64,000 bases of DNA from Ophthalmolycus amberensis (lineage: Eukaryota; Chordata; Actinopteri; Perciformes; Zoarcidae): NCBI GenBank assembly GCA_024529925.1, contig JAFEUB010001064.1, positions 416,001 through 480,000 on the forward strand. Direction: 5' to 3'. Shown one piece after another: positions 1-17,700 of this stretch (within the stretch, counting starts at the first letter, position 1; every line of letters begins with the position of its first letter). The position numbers were made by a program, and so were the translations under genes. The notes beneath the pieces were generated by a model. It did no database searches. It saw only the letters and a list, made by a program, of their open reading frames with translations, and was not told the DNA's origin.

Positions 1-4058
<4,058 letters not shown>

Positions 4059-4202
4059 ATCCAGGATCTGGCCATCCGCTGCATCCAGAAGAACATAAAG
4101 AAGAATCGTGGCGTCAAAGGCTGGCCATGGTGGAAGCTCTTCACCACCGTCAGACCTCTGATAGAGGTGCAGCTCACTGAGGAACAGATCCGGGGCAAGG
4201 AC
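4059..4202 (+). CDS. myo18a: MYO18A exon: end of IQ/neck and neck-tail junction
   Basis: This exon encodes 48 codons, phase 0 at both ends, flanked by gacag and gtgagt. It starts IQDLAIRCIQKNIKKN and contains WPWWKLFTTVRPLIEVQL, matching the region that follows the IQ motif in human MYO18A. A strong donor is followed five bases later by a CA/CG-A repeat. Confidence 0.95.
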
Positions 4203-6044
4203 GTGAGTACACACACACGCACACACACACGCACACACACACAGGCTCAGACTCTGGACTCTGTCTGAGAAGAGAGAGCAGAAGAGCGCCAAGCACAATG
4301 GATGTGTGAAAGGAAATCGTTTGCCCTGCTGTTTAATAAAATGTCTAGCTCAGCTAAGTAGGTTAGGTTTTTGGTGAACACGCCAAACTGCGTTTTGTTG
4401 ACTAAACCTAACTTCCTCTGGAGACGGAAGTTTATTTTGAAGAGACACTATACTGTATCCATGCCGTCCCTCACACGTCCAAAGCTGATGCTAGAGGGGA
4501 ACCTAGAGCGTCATAGTTTCTTGCTTTGGGCCACTGACCAAGCGTCGGTATTGATGAGTTGGGAGTGAGGATGTGTAACTGGCAACAAGCGCTTGCACAA
4601 GAGGTGCTATTTTGCACTATACATATTAAAAGGAAAGATTGTCTTTCATCCGATTCATTAATTCATATTAAAATAGAATGCTCTGTTTCCTCCAACAACT
4701 GTGCTCTCATTATAGTGTTGGCTGGATTTACTAACGCGTTGACATTACTTTATGTGTGGTGGCTCTTTTTCTATTTGATCGGATTCAGATTTAAAGTATT
4801 TTTCCCAAAACATAATTTCAGATTTTTCACGACTATGCCTGGCTATTCTGGCACTCTTTAACACTCTGTTAGAGACAAATAGGATTTCTATTTTGATTGA
4901 GATATTTACAATTAATATTGTTTAATAATATCATTTAATCAATTAAACTGTATCATATCCATCAGAGGATGAGCACAAGGAAAACACCCATAAGTACACC
5001 CCTACAATTAGCAAAGATGAGATGACGGTGATGAGTGTAATGAGTTGATATGCTGATTAATGCATTCCATCTGCTGTGTCCTCACTGACATGTCTCTCTG
5101 CCAGTAACTTCCTCTGTGTTTTCCCTCTCAGGAAGAGATCCAGCAGCTGAAGCAGAAGCTGGAGAAGGTGGAGAAAGAGAGGAACGAGCTGAGACTCAGC
5201 AGCGACCGCCTTGAGAGCCGGGTAAACACACAGAAACAGACGTACACATGCACATGTCCGAGAAGCATCTTAGAATTCTGAGAACCAAATGTAAAGAGTT
5301 CTGAATCTTTTCTCAAAAATGATTCTGATGAAGAGCTGTGTGCAGGGGTTAGCAGCTGTGAGTAAATCATGACGTCATTGTATTCTACTAGATAATGGGA
5401 CAGGCCGTCCACATGTTGCTACAGCATCATCTGATGCCTCCTTCAGTCAGACCTACAGAATCCTCAGACCACAAATATAATGTCAACTTGGTGTGATATT
5501 ACACCAGAGTCACATCTGTTGTTTGTGCCGATTATATCTTTTAAACAGGAGAGTTATGTAAATTCATCCCTCGTACGGTTGTCATGAACTGGGGAAATAA
5601 GCTGTAGAGACTAAAACCAGTTTAGTACCAGGCTGTAAACACAATGCATCTATTCCTGCTGTACAGTCGGGCATTGTAACATGGTGGTGGATGTGCAATG
5701 ACTCAAGGGGCCATTTGATCAACTGCACTTCATTGTTTAGCCCTCGAGGCTGCCGCTCATGTGATCGATCCCTAAGCTTGGTCTAGAACAAACACACATT
5801 ATTGATAACACAAATCTTCCAAGCTATACATCTATATATAACATATAGTATACACATGCTTGACACCTGCTGTGTGTGTGACTGACTGTGCATATGTTTG
5901 TGTTCATGCGTTGCATCAGATCACAGAGCTGTCATCAGAGCTGGCTGATGAGCGTAACACCGGGGAGTCAGCTTCCCAGATGCTGGAGACGGAAACTTCT
6001 GAGAGGCTCCGCCTGGAGAAGGACATGAAGGACCTGCAGGTAGA

Positions 6045-6093
<49 letters not shown>

Positions 6094-8882
6094 GACAACA
6101 TGTTGTGAAGGAACACAGTCATGTGTGTAGAATAAGAGAGTCGGCTTGTGTTCACATGCTGCACCATTAAACGGCTGCGGTCTAACTCTTAAGCTGAGGT
6201 TTGATTAAAACTGTCCCACGCCGCGGGACTAATGCCTCACTGTGTCCATTACCGCTCTGACCCATTCCTTCACTTGATGCTTTCTTTCAAGCAGACTTCC
6301 ATTAAGGCAAATGATAGTGGAAGTGCCTTATTGTGATGGCAAATAGAGATGGATAACACTTTATAGCCCAATTAGCCCTTTAGCAGTGAAGTAATAAAGT
6401 TTTCTACAACACAGCCACATTCTGCCACTTCACAGTAACGTTTCATAATTATGCACATCGTAAAATGCAGTTTAATGTCTCCTCATTTATATATAAATGT
6501 AACTTTAGCGCATCAGCTTGAATTATTAAAGAGCAGAACTATTAGCCAGCCCAGCTTTTCTTCTCAGAGATTTTATCCTCTATTTGAGTATTAATGTTGG
6601 AAGATGTCATTTCAATTTCAACTTGGATAATGAAAGGCTGTCTCATATTTAAACATTGCTGTTTTGTCAAGACATTCAGGCAGTAATAGTTGAAGACCCA
6701 GGAGATGCGAACACAGTCTCAGAGGCAACAGTCAGTCGTTGAGTTGAACAGAAGGTTGTGCTGTTGTAAAGGCTGATGGGAGCAGACTCTCCCTGATGTT
6801 CAGGGGTTGTGCATCCGGCCAGTCCATTCTGGTGAAACGTCCTCCTGGACTCAACAATGAACTGAGTAGATTTGGCGGTCAAAGGTCACTCTCCTTGTGA
6901 CCTCACGTCTGTCCATTCTAGTGAACCTGAGATCACCAATTACTTCAAGTTTAGCACAAACGTCCACTTGGACTCGAGGATGAACTGAGAAGAAATTGGT
7001 GGTCAAAGGTCACTGTGACCTCAAAAAACATGTTTTTGGCCATAACTCAAGGAGTCATATGTAATTATGACAATTTCACACAGATGTCTAGTAACATGAA
7101 ATGGTGAAATGAAGAAGTTTTGGACAGATTTGGATTTGAACTTTAACTTGACTGGTTGGCGAAGGAATGCCGTCGCAAGGCGATAACTATAAGTAAATGT
7201 GTGTAGGTATTGATCTTTTTGTTCATTACATTATTAAATGCAAATATATAACTCAAGGCTAGTGGTGTAATGGACCCACCCCAGTTTACCCATCATTGTG
7301 TGAACTACATGTTTACTGTTGATCGTTATCGGCCGATATTCAGTCAAAATATGGGATCAGGACATCATCAATATGTTTTATTGGCCGATCCCTGATAGTG
7401 CTACATTCTGAAGAATATAACTGTGTTGAAAGCAGCAGGAGGAGAGCTAGTAACGTTAGCATCACCGCTGCTAACAGCTAATGTGTGGCGGTTCCATTCA
7501 TTTACATTGTGCTGCGTTCAGGCTCTGTTCAGTAAATATAGGGTGAAGGTTGGTTACCATGATGTGTTCAAATGTAATTTTTTTAAATGTAGTTTTTGTT
7601 GAGAAACTTGAATGAATCCAGTTTTTTGAAGACGATGTTTTTCCATCAACATGAATAGATATTCGAGATAAATTACGACTTGTTTAATGTCCTAACACGA
7701 GCTAAGATGTTACGCCAACTAAGATATATTTGCTGAGATATATTTGCTCCCTTTGATCCTATTGATGCATTTATTTACATTCAAAATGTTTCCCAGGATG
7801 CTATGGGTTTTTCCACATAATGGAAACACAGCTATTCAACTCAATTAGCCACTTTGGGCCTCACTGAGTGCATTCAGAACTCTTAAGTTAAAGTTCTGCA
7901 TTGTCACAAATAAAATCACACACACACACACACACACACAGGAGCCCCCATGAAGTAGTATACTCGCATGTACTAGATCAAATGATCCCCTACAGGTGTG
8001 TGTTGCTCAGCATCAGACGCAGGAGGAACACAGCCTGCTGGGCTGTAACACCTCACTGTCACCTATAACACAACATCCTGCTTGGTAGCTATGTGGCCTT
8101 TAGTTTGTTCAATATCCAGAAGTTCAAGCACAGAACGCCAGTCTTTGGTTGAGCAAACAAATACATTTTTTCAAAGTTGAATTAAACCGTTATGCTTAGA
8201 ATACAGGACATGCTACAATATTTCCAGACTCACTCAAACTGCTGAAGCCTTGTGTTTGCTTCCGCTCAACTTGATAATGGATTTTTGCAGAGTCTTTTAA
8301 ATTGCAGTCGCTCTGAAGGGATCACTTCACAGCTATTATGTAGAGGAGGAATGATTACAGCAACCATTAACCCTTTCGATGCACTGCATACATGGCAGGC
8401 AGTATTAAGATTACTCAAAACGACCTGAGCCTTAAGTTCACTCAATACGTCTTCTACCAAAACAGCAGGTCGACCAGTGTTGACAACCGCAACACTGAAG
8501 CTCACCATGCATTCGTTTCTACAAGCCTTTCCACCAGCTTTCTCTTCTCCTGCTCCCTCTGCCTGTCTCACATCTACACACACTCACACACACACACAGA
8601 CAGACACACACAGACACACACACAGACACACAGACACACACACACACAGACAGACACACACAGACAGACACACACAGACACACAGACACACACACACACA
8701 GACAGACACACACACACACACACAGACAGACACACACAGACACACACACACACAGACACACACAGACACACACAGACACACACACATAGACAGACAGACA
8801 CAGACACACACACACACAGACACACACACACACACAGACACACACACACAGACACACACACAGACACACACACGCACACGCA

Positions 8883-8914
<32 letters not shown>

Positions 8915-11900
8915 CCAGTGGCGGGCCGTGCATCTTATACCTGGGCCTTCTGTGCTGTCCTACTACAGTGAACCACCTCCTAATAAGCTCATGATGACGC
9001 CACAGCTACGGTTATTTGTTTCTAGGGGTGTAATGATACACATATTCATATTAAACCGTTCAGTACGAGGCTTACGAACCGAACAATACTAGTGCATTTG
9101 GAAAATGCAGAAGCTTAAATTGTGGGAAATATACCGGTAATGCTCTTTCGGTGGAGCCACTGCGCTCAACATGGCAACCCACCCAACGTGCTGTCTGACA
9201 CGCCCACCACGGAAGAAACACATTGTACCCTGGTGATGCCAAACTAGCTCAGCAGGAAAACAACAGCAGCACACAAGCTACAAACTCTCCCCGCAGCGTT
9301 TAACTGTTCCTACTGATTCAAACAGGGATAAAGCAATCGCCACACAATCCCCATTTCTCCAGACCATCATTCTTACGTTGTTAAGGGAAACAGATGCCGG
9401 GATGCTTCATCATTAACGGACAATGCATATAGTCAAAATCAATGTAATTAACACAATGACAAGAACAAACTCACAAGAACCAGTCACATATATTTATATG
9501 ACTACAAAGCAAATCAATCTAGCAACACTGCAGGTGCTAAAACACGGATTCCACAGCACACTGAAGAGCACGGGCCATTCAAATATTATTCACATCACAG
9601 GGAACAATATTAACCATATCATAAAAAAACACCATCGACAAATGAACACAGTAGTAATGCACTACTGCAGTAAAAACACAAAAGCACTTCACTTACCAAA
9701 GCTGCTGTTCACTTAAAGACAAAGTCCATCCTCCTTTCTTTGTTAACAAAGAGTTTAATGACGCGGTTGTACAGAACATCGGTGCCTTTAGTTCCAGTAA
9801 GAGGTCCTCCTGCGGACATGTTCGTTGAGTTGTAGATCCACTTGGGTCTCAGCAAAAGTTTTCAAAAGTACCATAGCTTGTAAGTGTCCTGTCGTGCTAT
9901 GGTGTCGTGTTGCTGCCTTCGTTATCCACCTCAGGTTACCAAATCCAGCTTAACTCCAAACACCAAGATGCTCAGTCACAAATAAAACGCATTCTTAGCC
10001 ATAACATGTGCGTAAAACGCTTCTCCGACGCTGTTAGCCAGGAATACCGTTCGTACGAATCCTTTTCCTGGCTGGGTCAGAGCTGCTAGCTGTGGGGCTG
10101 ACCGACCCTTTCTTACGATGTACAGCTTTTCTGTAAATGTCCTTCTCCAGAAAGGCGTTGCCAGTAACTCCCAAATCCGTTTCTCCTCCTCCTTCAGCCA
10201 TTGAGTGTTAAAAAAACAAAGCTACACCAAGCAAAACGCTAGAAATGTCATGTCAATGTCATAACTTACCTGGACCTGGTCTGGCCTCCTGCTGTGGTTC
10301 TGTCATAGACATAGAATGTGTTGTAACTCTGTTATGCTGTTCATTCTGTACACATGACATCTATCACACTTCTGTCCATCCTGGGAGAGGGATCCTCCTC
10401 TGCTGCTCTCCCACAGGTCTCTTCCTCTTTTTTCCCGGTTAAAGGGTTTTTGGGGGAGTTGTTCCTGTTCCGATGTGAGGGTCCTGGGACAGAAGATGGC
10501 GCATGTACAGATTGTAAAGCCCTCTGAGGCAAATTTGTAATTTGTGATTTTGGGCAATACAAAAATGAATTGAATTGAATAACTTCTTACATATCTTTCA
10601 ACTTGAACTCTTACTACTAACTTCTGTTAGCTAGCTTTCTGCTTCACAACAGTCACGCTAGCCCACTGACCAATCACAGCGCACGTTAATGCTGACGTAC
10701 CTGTAGGCTACCTAGCAGGCTCTGACATGTCAAAGAATACGCCCAACATGTCAAACTAAACATCTGATTTGTTGAAGACTATGACAATCAACAATACGTC
10801 CCCATTTACTTAAACTGCAAAAGCTCTCGAGAGGGCATCGGGCATCTGTTCTTACATAGAGACACAGAGGCTGAATCTGATTGGATAAAAGCTCTCCTTA
10901 CATAGAGACACAGAGGCTGAATCTGATTGGATAAAAGCTCTCCTTACATAGAGACACAGAGGCTGAATCTGATTGGATAAAAGCTCTCCTTAAAACAAGC
11001 TGTGCTGGAAGCAGAGCAACTGAGGAAGACAGGAGCTGTGCAATGAGAAAATAAGACAATGGGGAAAATAATTAGAATACATGTAGTGTATTTCTGAAAA
11101 AATGTAAAATTATAAAATAGCTATAACTTTGTGATTGTGTTTAGGCCAGCAGAGAAGGCCTTGCTCTGCTGCAGGCACAAGGGGGCAATGTGGGTATTCA
11201 CACAGGGAAGGGTTCATGTATGTTGGGAATGTTGCTCTGGAATGGACCAGTACCATTCGAACTCATTCAGTAAGTCAGGAAAATAAGAGTTAAAAGTACC
11301 AGTTAAATGTAATCACTGACACCGACATCATTGTGATGTGTTAAAGTGGGAAAGCACAGGTGAAATGAATGACTTTGGTGATGGCTGCATTCCATTTAGG
11401 TGAGTTAGTTAGTGCATGCTCACTGACATGGCTAACTGGGACACTTAATGCAACAGAGCCATTGTTAATGTTATTGTCTGAGCTTTTCCTGTAAGTCCCA
11501 ATGTCTGCCAGGACGACATGTGTGGACACACTGAAGAACACACTGAGGGTCAGAGATAGCATCATTTTAGAAGAGACACTCTTAACTCTGAACATGCAGG
11601 TTCAATCATCACAGCAGGATGGACTGACTGGTCTGTGGAGCTGTTACTCTCAGCAGGAGACATGTCCACGTTCTGTGGGCTCCTGCGACTTAATGTGGTT
11701 CAGTGTCTCTGTGGTGTCTAATGTCTCTCTATTTGTCCTCCAACACGCAAAAACCTGCAGGACTCTTCCGTTAATCTCTGGAGGCATATGTGTTCACGTT
11801 GTCATAGCAACCGTTTCCTCTCTCTCATCCATCAGGCCAAGTTTGACAGCATGAATAAACAGATGGAGTCCATGGAGATGGAAGTGATGGAGGCCCGGCT

Positions 11901-14472
11901 CATCAGAGCGTCTGAACTCAATGGAGAGATGGACGATGACGACACAGGTCAGACACCATGTAGACTAGACTACAGATACAGTATTCATCAGCACAGCAGA
12001 GATTCTGATATGCATGTATGTTGCTCATGAACTACTACTACTGCTCATAACAATGGTCATAGTCCGACTTGTGCTAAAGCTGCTGAACACCCACACAGGC
12101 TGTTTCACAGGACGGATCACTTCTGTAAGTTGTGTCCCATCTGTTGAGGTGGAACAACTTCAGCACACTAGCTGTTACATACGACTGTGCAAACAGAACC
12201 ACAGTGACTGGGAATGATCCCGTTCATGTTGCAAAGGAAACCACCAGGATTCGTGTGCTTGCTCGATGTGACTACCCAGTGGTCCGTCGAATGAATGAGG
12301 GGGCGGCACTTTTTAAAGACTTTTTGAACAAATGATGAATAATTGATTTTCTAAATGAATTTGGATTAGTTTTCTGTCAGTAAACAAATACATAAAATGA
12401 GTGTATTCCAGACATATAGTAACTGTGTTGACAGAAAGATAAAGTGATCACAATTACAGTTAGTCTTTCAGAAACAGTGACTGAACAATGAGTCATCAAA
12501 CAACACTGAGTTGAATGTACACCTGACAGTCTCCACACACACACTACTGAACTGTACATACACACACCCGCACACAGAGGTTACACAAGTACGAATTCAT
12601 TCCCAGACTGGGGTCTTCAGTGGCGCTGCAGGAACTGTAAGGGAAGGGGGGTGTCCGATCGATGCGAAGAAGTACATTATAAATCGATCAGTTCCAAGTG
12701 AGGAGTGAAGCGTGTTCCAGACGCCCTGCAGGCAGGCTGCCAGCTGTCTTTGTGCGACATGCCGACTTTGTAAATGTAGGAATCGACTTGATGAAGTGTC
12801 TCCATGTTGCAGAGCTTTGACTCATGTGAACTGGCACTGCGACACAATCATGACTTGAAGTACATTGAATATGTGTGGGCCGCGCCACATGGAGTCTGAC
12901 CTTGAGTACTGGAGCAGACTTCCTCAGTGAAGTAAGGCAGTTTGAAATAATGGATACAGTTTAAAACTGGCTCAAGGCAAACATAAGTTGCTTCAGTTGA
13001 GCTTCATGCTTTGATCAAATGTCTTTTGTTAAGTAGAGTTTCAGGATGCACTGAGCACATCTATAAAGCTAATTCATATTCTCCTTTTATAGACTTGGGT
13101 GGAGGCAGCAAAGGACTCCACCAATGAATGTGCTCATACATCATATACAACTCAATTTGGTTGATTAGTCCATCACTTAAAAGTGAAGCATCTGAACCAC
13201 GATACAGATGTTCAAGGTCCCCCAGAGAATGAATAATGGCCCCTTCACCACTCCCTACTCGGACCACTCCCATCTCCTAACCTCATCTCTACACTCAACC
13301 TTCATTTTGATCTCAACTACATGGTGCTGACAGACAGACAGACTGCCTCCTGGTAGAGTACACTAACCTCTCTGTGGTAGCTCCTCACACAGCCAGTGTC
13401 TCCAGAAGATCCCTGTCAATGTTCTCAGTTCAATTCATCCTGATCTAACCACTCAATTCTCAAACAGAGACATGCAGATTCCTCAGGTCTGGCTCCCTGA
13501 AGTTCAGGACATCATGAGCCATAATCCTTGAGCGCTCCCATCTCTCTGGCTTTGCAAAGACTGAGCTGCCTTTAACTGTTTTAATTGAGACTTCCACAGC
13601 ATGGAACCTTTTTAACCCTTGGTCATTTAAAACCACCTGGAAAATCCAGATAGGAGACCCTGTGAATCCCCATTTCAAACTACTGTTTTTTGTGACAAAT
13701 GTTTCCTTCATGACAAATATTCACAGTATTGTATGGGAGGTCTGTAAGCATATTGAGGTCCAACAAGGTGAAGCTGACTGAACATGCTGGTGTGACAGGA
13801 GGAGAGTGGAGGCTGAAGTATGAACGAGCCATCAGGGAGATTGAATTCACCAAGAAGAGGCTGCAGCAGGAGTCTGATGACAAGCTGGAGGTGGAGCAGC
13901 AGAACAAACGGCAGCTGGAGAGGAGGGTGAGTACATCACACCATTGTGTCATCATGCACTGTAGAATTCCAATCAGAAGTCATCAATCATTTGTTATCTA
14001 TGGTACGATATAGAGCTCTACCAAATGAGATACCTCCAAGCTTCCTGTTCCCCGTTTACACAGAAGTAAACATGAAAATGTTTCGGTTGAATGCTGACTC
14101 AGTTAGTTGCAACATGTGATCCTGTAAATTAAATGATTACTGAAATGACACTTATGAATCCAGTGTATAGATTATATTTCTGGCTCTCAAGTCGTTAAGC
14201 ATTGCATGGCGTTTTATTTCTGTGCAATTCTCAGCAACAGGCTTTGCAACATGCTGGAAAGTGTTCTTTTCCACGTCTGACTAGTTGCATGTGTGTCGCT
14301 GATGTGTGCAGATCAGCGACATGCAGGCCGATAACGAGGAGTCCCAGAGAAACGTCCAGCAGCTGAAGAAGAAAACCCAGCGACTGACAGCTGAACTGCA
14401 GGACACCAAACTTCACCTGGAGGGCCAGCAGAGCCGCAACCACGACCTGGAGAAGAAGCAGAGGAAGTCAGT

Positions 14473-14505
<33 letters not shown>

Positions 14506-14701
14506 CATGAATGAGCAGGTGACTTCACACAGCTGCATTACCTCCTCCTGCCGTGTTCCCACACACTGTGAAGCTTCCAGTGGTGTTGCTGTGGTAACAA
14601 TAATAACTGTATAGAAAAACTGAATTGTGTTCCAGATTGTTTATAGCATCGTGCTGTGCAGAGCGAACAGTCAAGTCTCCAGCTCATTTGTACAGCTGCT
14701 A

Positions 14702-14763
<62 letters not shown>

Positions 14764-17700
14764 CTACTATCAAGGGACATGCTCTGTCGCGGTATGTTTG
14801 TTGCTGAATCTGCAGGATGTCGTTAAAACATGTAGGATCGTCTTTGTGGCCAGCTCAGCACTTTTTAAGTGATTGGATTTTTTCTATGAACTTTTACAGA
14901 GTTTTTGCTTCTCAAATGTGCTCAAAGCAGCAGAAGTTGTATGGATGTGTTCATCGGAGGAGTGTGTTGTGGCGTGCAGGTTCGACAGTGAGCTGAGTGG
15001 AGCCCAGGAGGAGGTGCAGAGGGAGAGGAGTCTGAGGGAGAAAGTGGCCCGAGAGAAAGACGTGCAGGCCGGAGACGCCTTCAGCCTCCGACAGCAGCTG
15101 GAGGTGGGTGTCACACGTTTGTGTGGTTATGCACATCTGCTTTGGCGATGACGGGATTTACTTTGAATTGAATTCTATTCAGTATATTTTCTTGCCCAAT
15201 GGTGACAAAGTCAAACAAAAAGTTAGCAAAATAATAATCTGATAATAATATCCTTCTGCTTATGTAAGCATTATGTAACACCCTAGAGCTGAAAGGGTTT
15301 GTAGATGAAATGACTTTCCAGTCACTCTGTTCTGAAGCGACTTTGATAATAGTCCCAACCCCATGTGCACTCTTGACTTTACTGGAGCGGTTAAACATAT
15401 CATCTTTAAAAAGCCTTTTGTTACTCCTGCATTACACACTCAAGAGTTTTCACTACACTGAGCAGTAAATGGACATTTGGACATTCTGCGTCATCACTGA
15501 GTTGCAGTGTCTAAACACACTCATTGTCACTGTGTAGAGTGGAAACATGTATTCACTGCACTATATCGTGACCAGCGAGGGATTTGAACACAGCAACGGT
15601 CTTCGTCAGCAGATGAAGGTTGCTCACTCGTCCTGGACATGGATTTGTTGACATGCAGGCTCAGTAGCTTTTAGGAGCTCTGCTTTTTTCTACTTAGCTC
15701 CTATGTCAACAGATTCATCACCATGGCAACACCGCTGATAAAGAAGGAGTAGATTACCAACAAGCTAACACCAGGAAATAAAATCCATTCACAACAATAT
15801 AAAACAAGGAAAAGCAGCAAACCCTCACATTTGTGAAGACATGTTTATTAGATTTGTGCTTAATAAAAAAAAATACATGATTAATTATCGAATAGTTTAT
15901 TAAAGGTTTTTGTAAAAAACTAAATCTGTGAACTGAAGAATCAATTCATCAACTGGTCTTTGCAACACTAATATCATTTCTTATCATAGAAAGAAGCTAA
16001 CATTGCTCCCGTAGCTGTGACTACGGTGTGAGAGAATCTGAACTGTAAGTCGCTTTGGATGAAAGCGTCTGCTAAATGACTGTCATGTAATGTGATCATA
16101 AAGTGAACTGGATATCGGCATGTATTAATTCAAAACCTTTCTATCAACTAAACATACCAGATCCAGCAGCATCCAGATTAAAACCTGTCTCTGCAGACTG
16201 CTGAACGTTATGACATCTTTTCAAATAAAAGTTCTCTTAACTCTAAAGTTAGTGAGGAACTTTGAACTGGTTCTGAAACAGTCTCAGTCTATTCCTGATG
16301 CCTCTGTATGACCTTCATAAGTAAACGAGAGCGTCAGAGAGAAGACTGTCTATTTCTATAAAGTTATTCTTAATGCTTGTCATCGTCTACCGGGTCGGAT
16401 TCTGGTGAAATCAGATGAAATCGTGCAGGTTCACCAGAACATCCTTCAGCTCAGACTCCAGCGGGAGTATTGGTCCAGCCCAACACCGTTTGGCAGGTCT
16501 ACCCAGTCACACCCAAAACACCCAACCTAAACGGTTTTAGGATCTCCGCCAAAAGTTCTCCTCTCAAACGAGACTTGGAGGAGGAGTGCTCGCCTGTAGA
16601 GACTTCTCCTGACGAGAACGCGCAGCTAGGGGGGCAAAATATTTTTGGCCCCACTCTGAATCTATTTGAGGGCGCTGATTGGCTAAATTGTGTGTCACTC
16701 ATTTATATCTTCAATCAGCAATTGACTAAACTGCTTCATAGACCCGCCTCTTTTGGGCCAAAACGATTAGGCCCCCCCAGCTGCGCGTTCTCAGAGTGTC
16801 GTGCACACAGGCAGAGAGCACGAGCAGGAAAAGCATATATTTTGCGCAGATATCACATTTTACACACATTACTGGGTACATTCCACTGTTCAAAAACACA
16901 AATATTGACAATTTGTATAATTTATTATTATTATAATTATTTTTTTGTGTGGCTCAAGGTGGGGCCAGGCCCCATGGCCCTCTATTGACCAGCCGCCACT
17001 GGTGTGCTACCTGCTGAGCTGAGTTAGTAATTGCTCAGCGTTCCCTCATCACGTGTATGTGATGGTCCATTGTCCACACTGTAAGTCCCTGACCGTCCCC
17101 TCTCTCTGTTCTAACTGTAACCTTCTGTCCTTCAGGACAAGGACCTGGAGGTGTGTGCAGTCAACCTGAAGCTGGAGCAGCTGGAGGCCGAGCTGCAGGA
17201 CCTCAACTCCCAGGAATCCAAGGATGAAGCATCGCTGTCCAAGGTCTTCTTTCTTTATATTTTATTATTCCTCTGGTGTGTTATTCAGGATCAGAATCAG
17301 AAACCCTTTATTGCCAATGTATGTTGCTCATACAAGGAATATTGTCATGGCGGGTGGTGCATAACATTAAACAATCAACAACAATTAACACAGTGCAAGA
17401 AATAGAAACATATTAAAATGTACAATAGAATATAAAATAAAGTGCACAACAAAGAGATAACAGTACTATGAACAAGTATGATGAAGTGTAATGTAAAGTG
17501 TCAAGTGTGTTTAAATGAAGAAACAGGGAAGGGATGTGCGGGGGAGTGACCGAATGATGCGCTGCAGTCCTGCCCTTGTCCTTGGCGGTGGCTGCAGCGT
17601 GCCAGACCGTGATGGAGGAGCAGAGGATGGACTCAATGATGGCTCTGTAGAAATGCACCATCATTGTCTTTGGCAGGTTGAATTTATTCAGCTGCCTCAG

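Larger units (their letters stand above)
6091..8575 (+). other. Intron with dispersed repeats
   Basis: Contains a teleost-type interspersed repeat (about 6830-7195) and a short AC run near 7915-7940. No coding segment was recognised. Confidence 0.65.
8916..11175. mobile_element. Non-autonomous DNA transposon (CAGTGGCGGGC family) carrying nested hAT and LINE insertions
   Basis: The left end cagtggcgggccgtgcat recurs at 23396 and 55118. The right portion (aaaacaagctgtgctggaag through ggccagcagagaaggcc) matches 55767-55940. Inside, a hAT end begins at about 9024 (taggggtgtaatgatacac), and a LINE tail is inserted at 10268-10578. No intact transposase is visible. The family assignment is uncertain; the right boundary is approximate. 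Confidence 0.7.
15104..17135 (+). other. Intron with DNA-transposon and retroelement fragments
   Basis: Holds a reverse-oriented LINE/SINE-type tail (about 16040-16095, gtcgctttggatgaaagcgt) and a MITE-like segment ending at about 16994 (ccagccgccactgg). The rest is undistinguished. Confidence 0.6.

Noticed and set aside
8392..8994. 200-codon Thr/His-rich frame
   Set aside because: Runs through the CA/CAGA microsatellite; no codon structure or homology.
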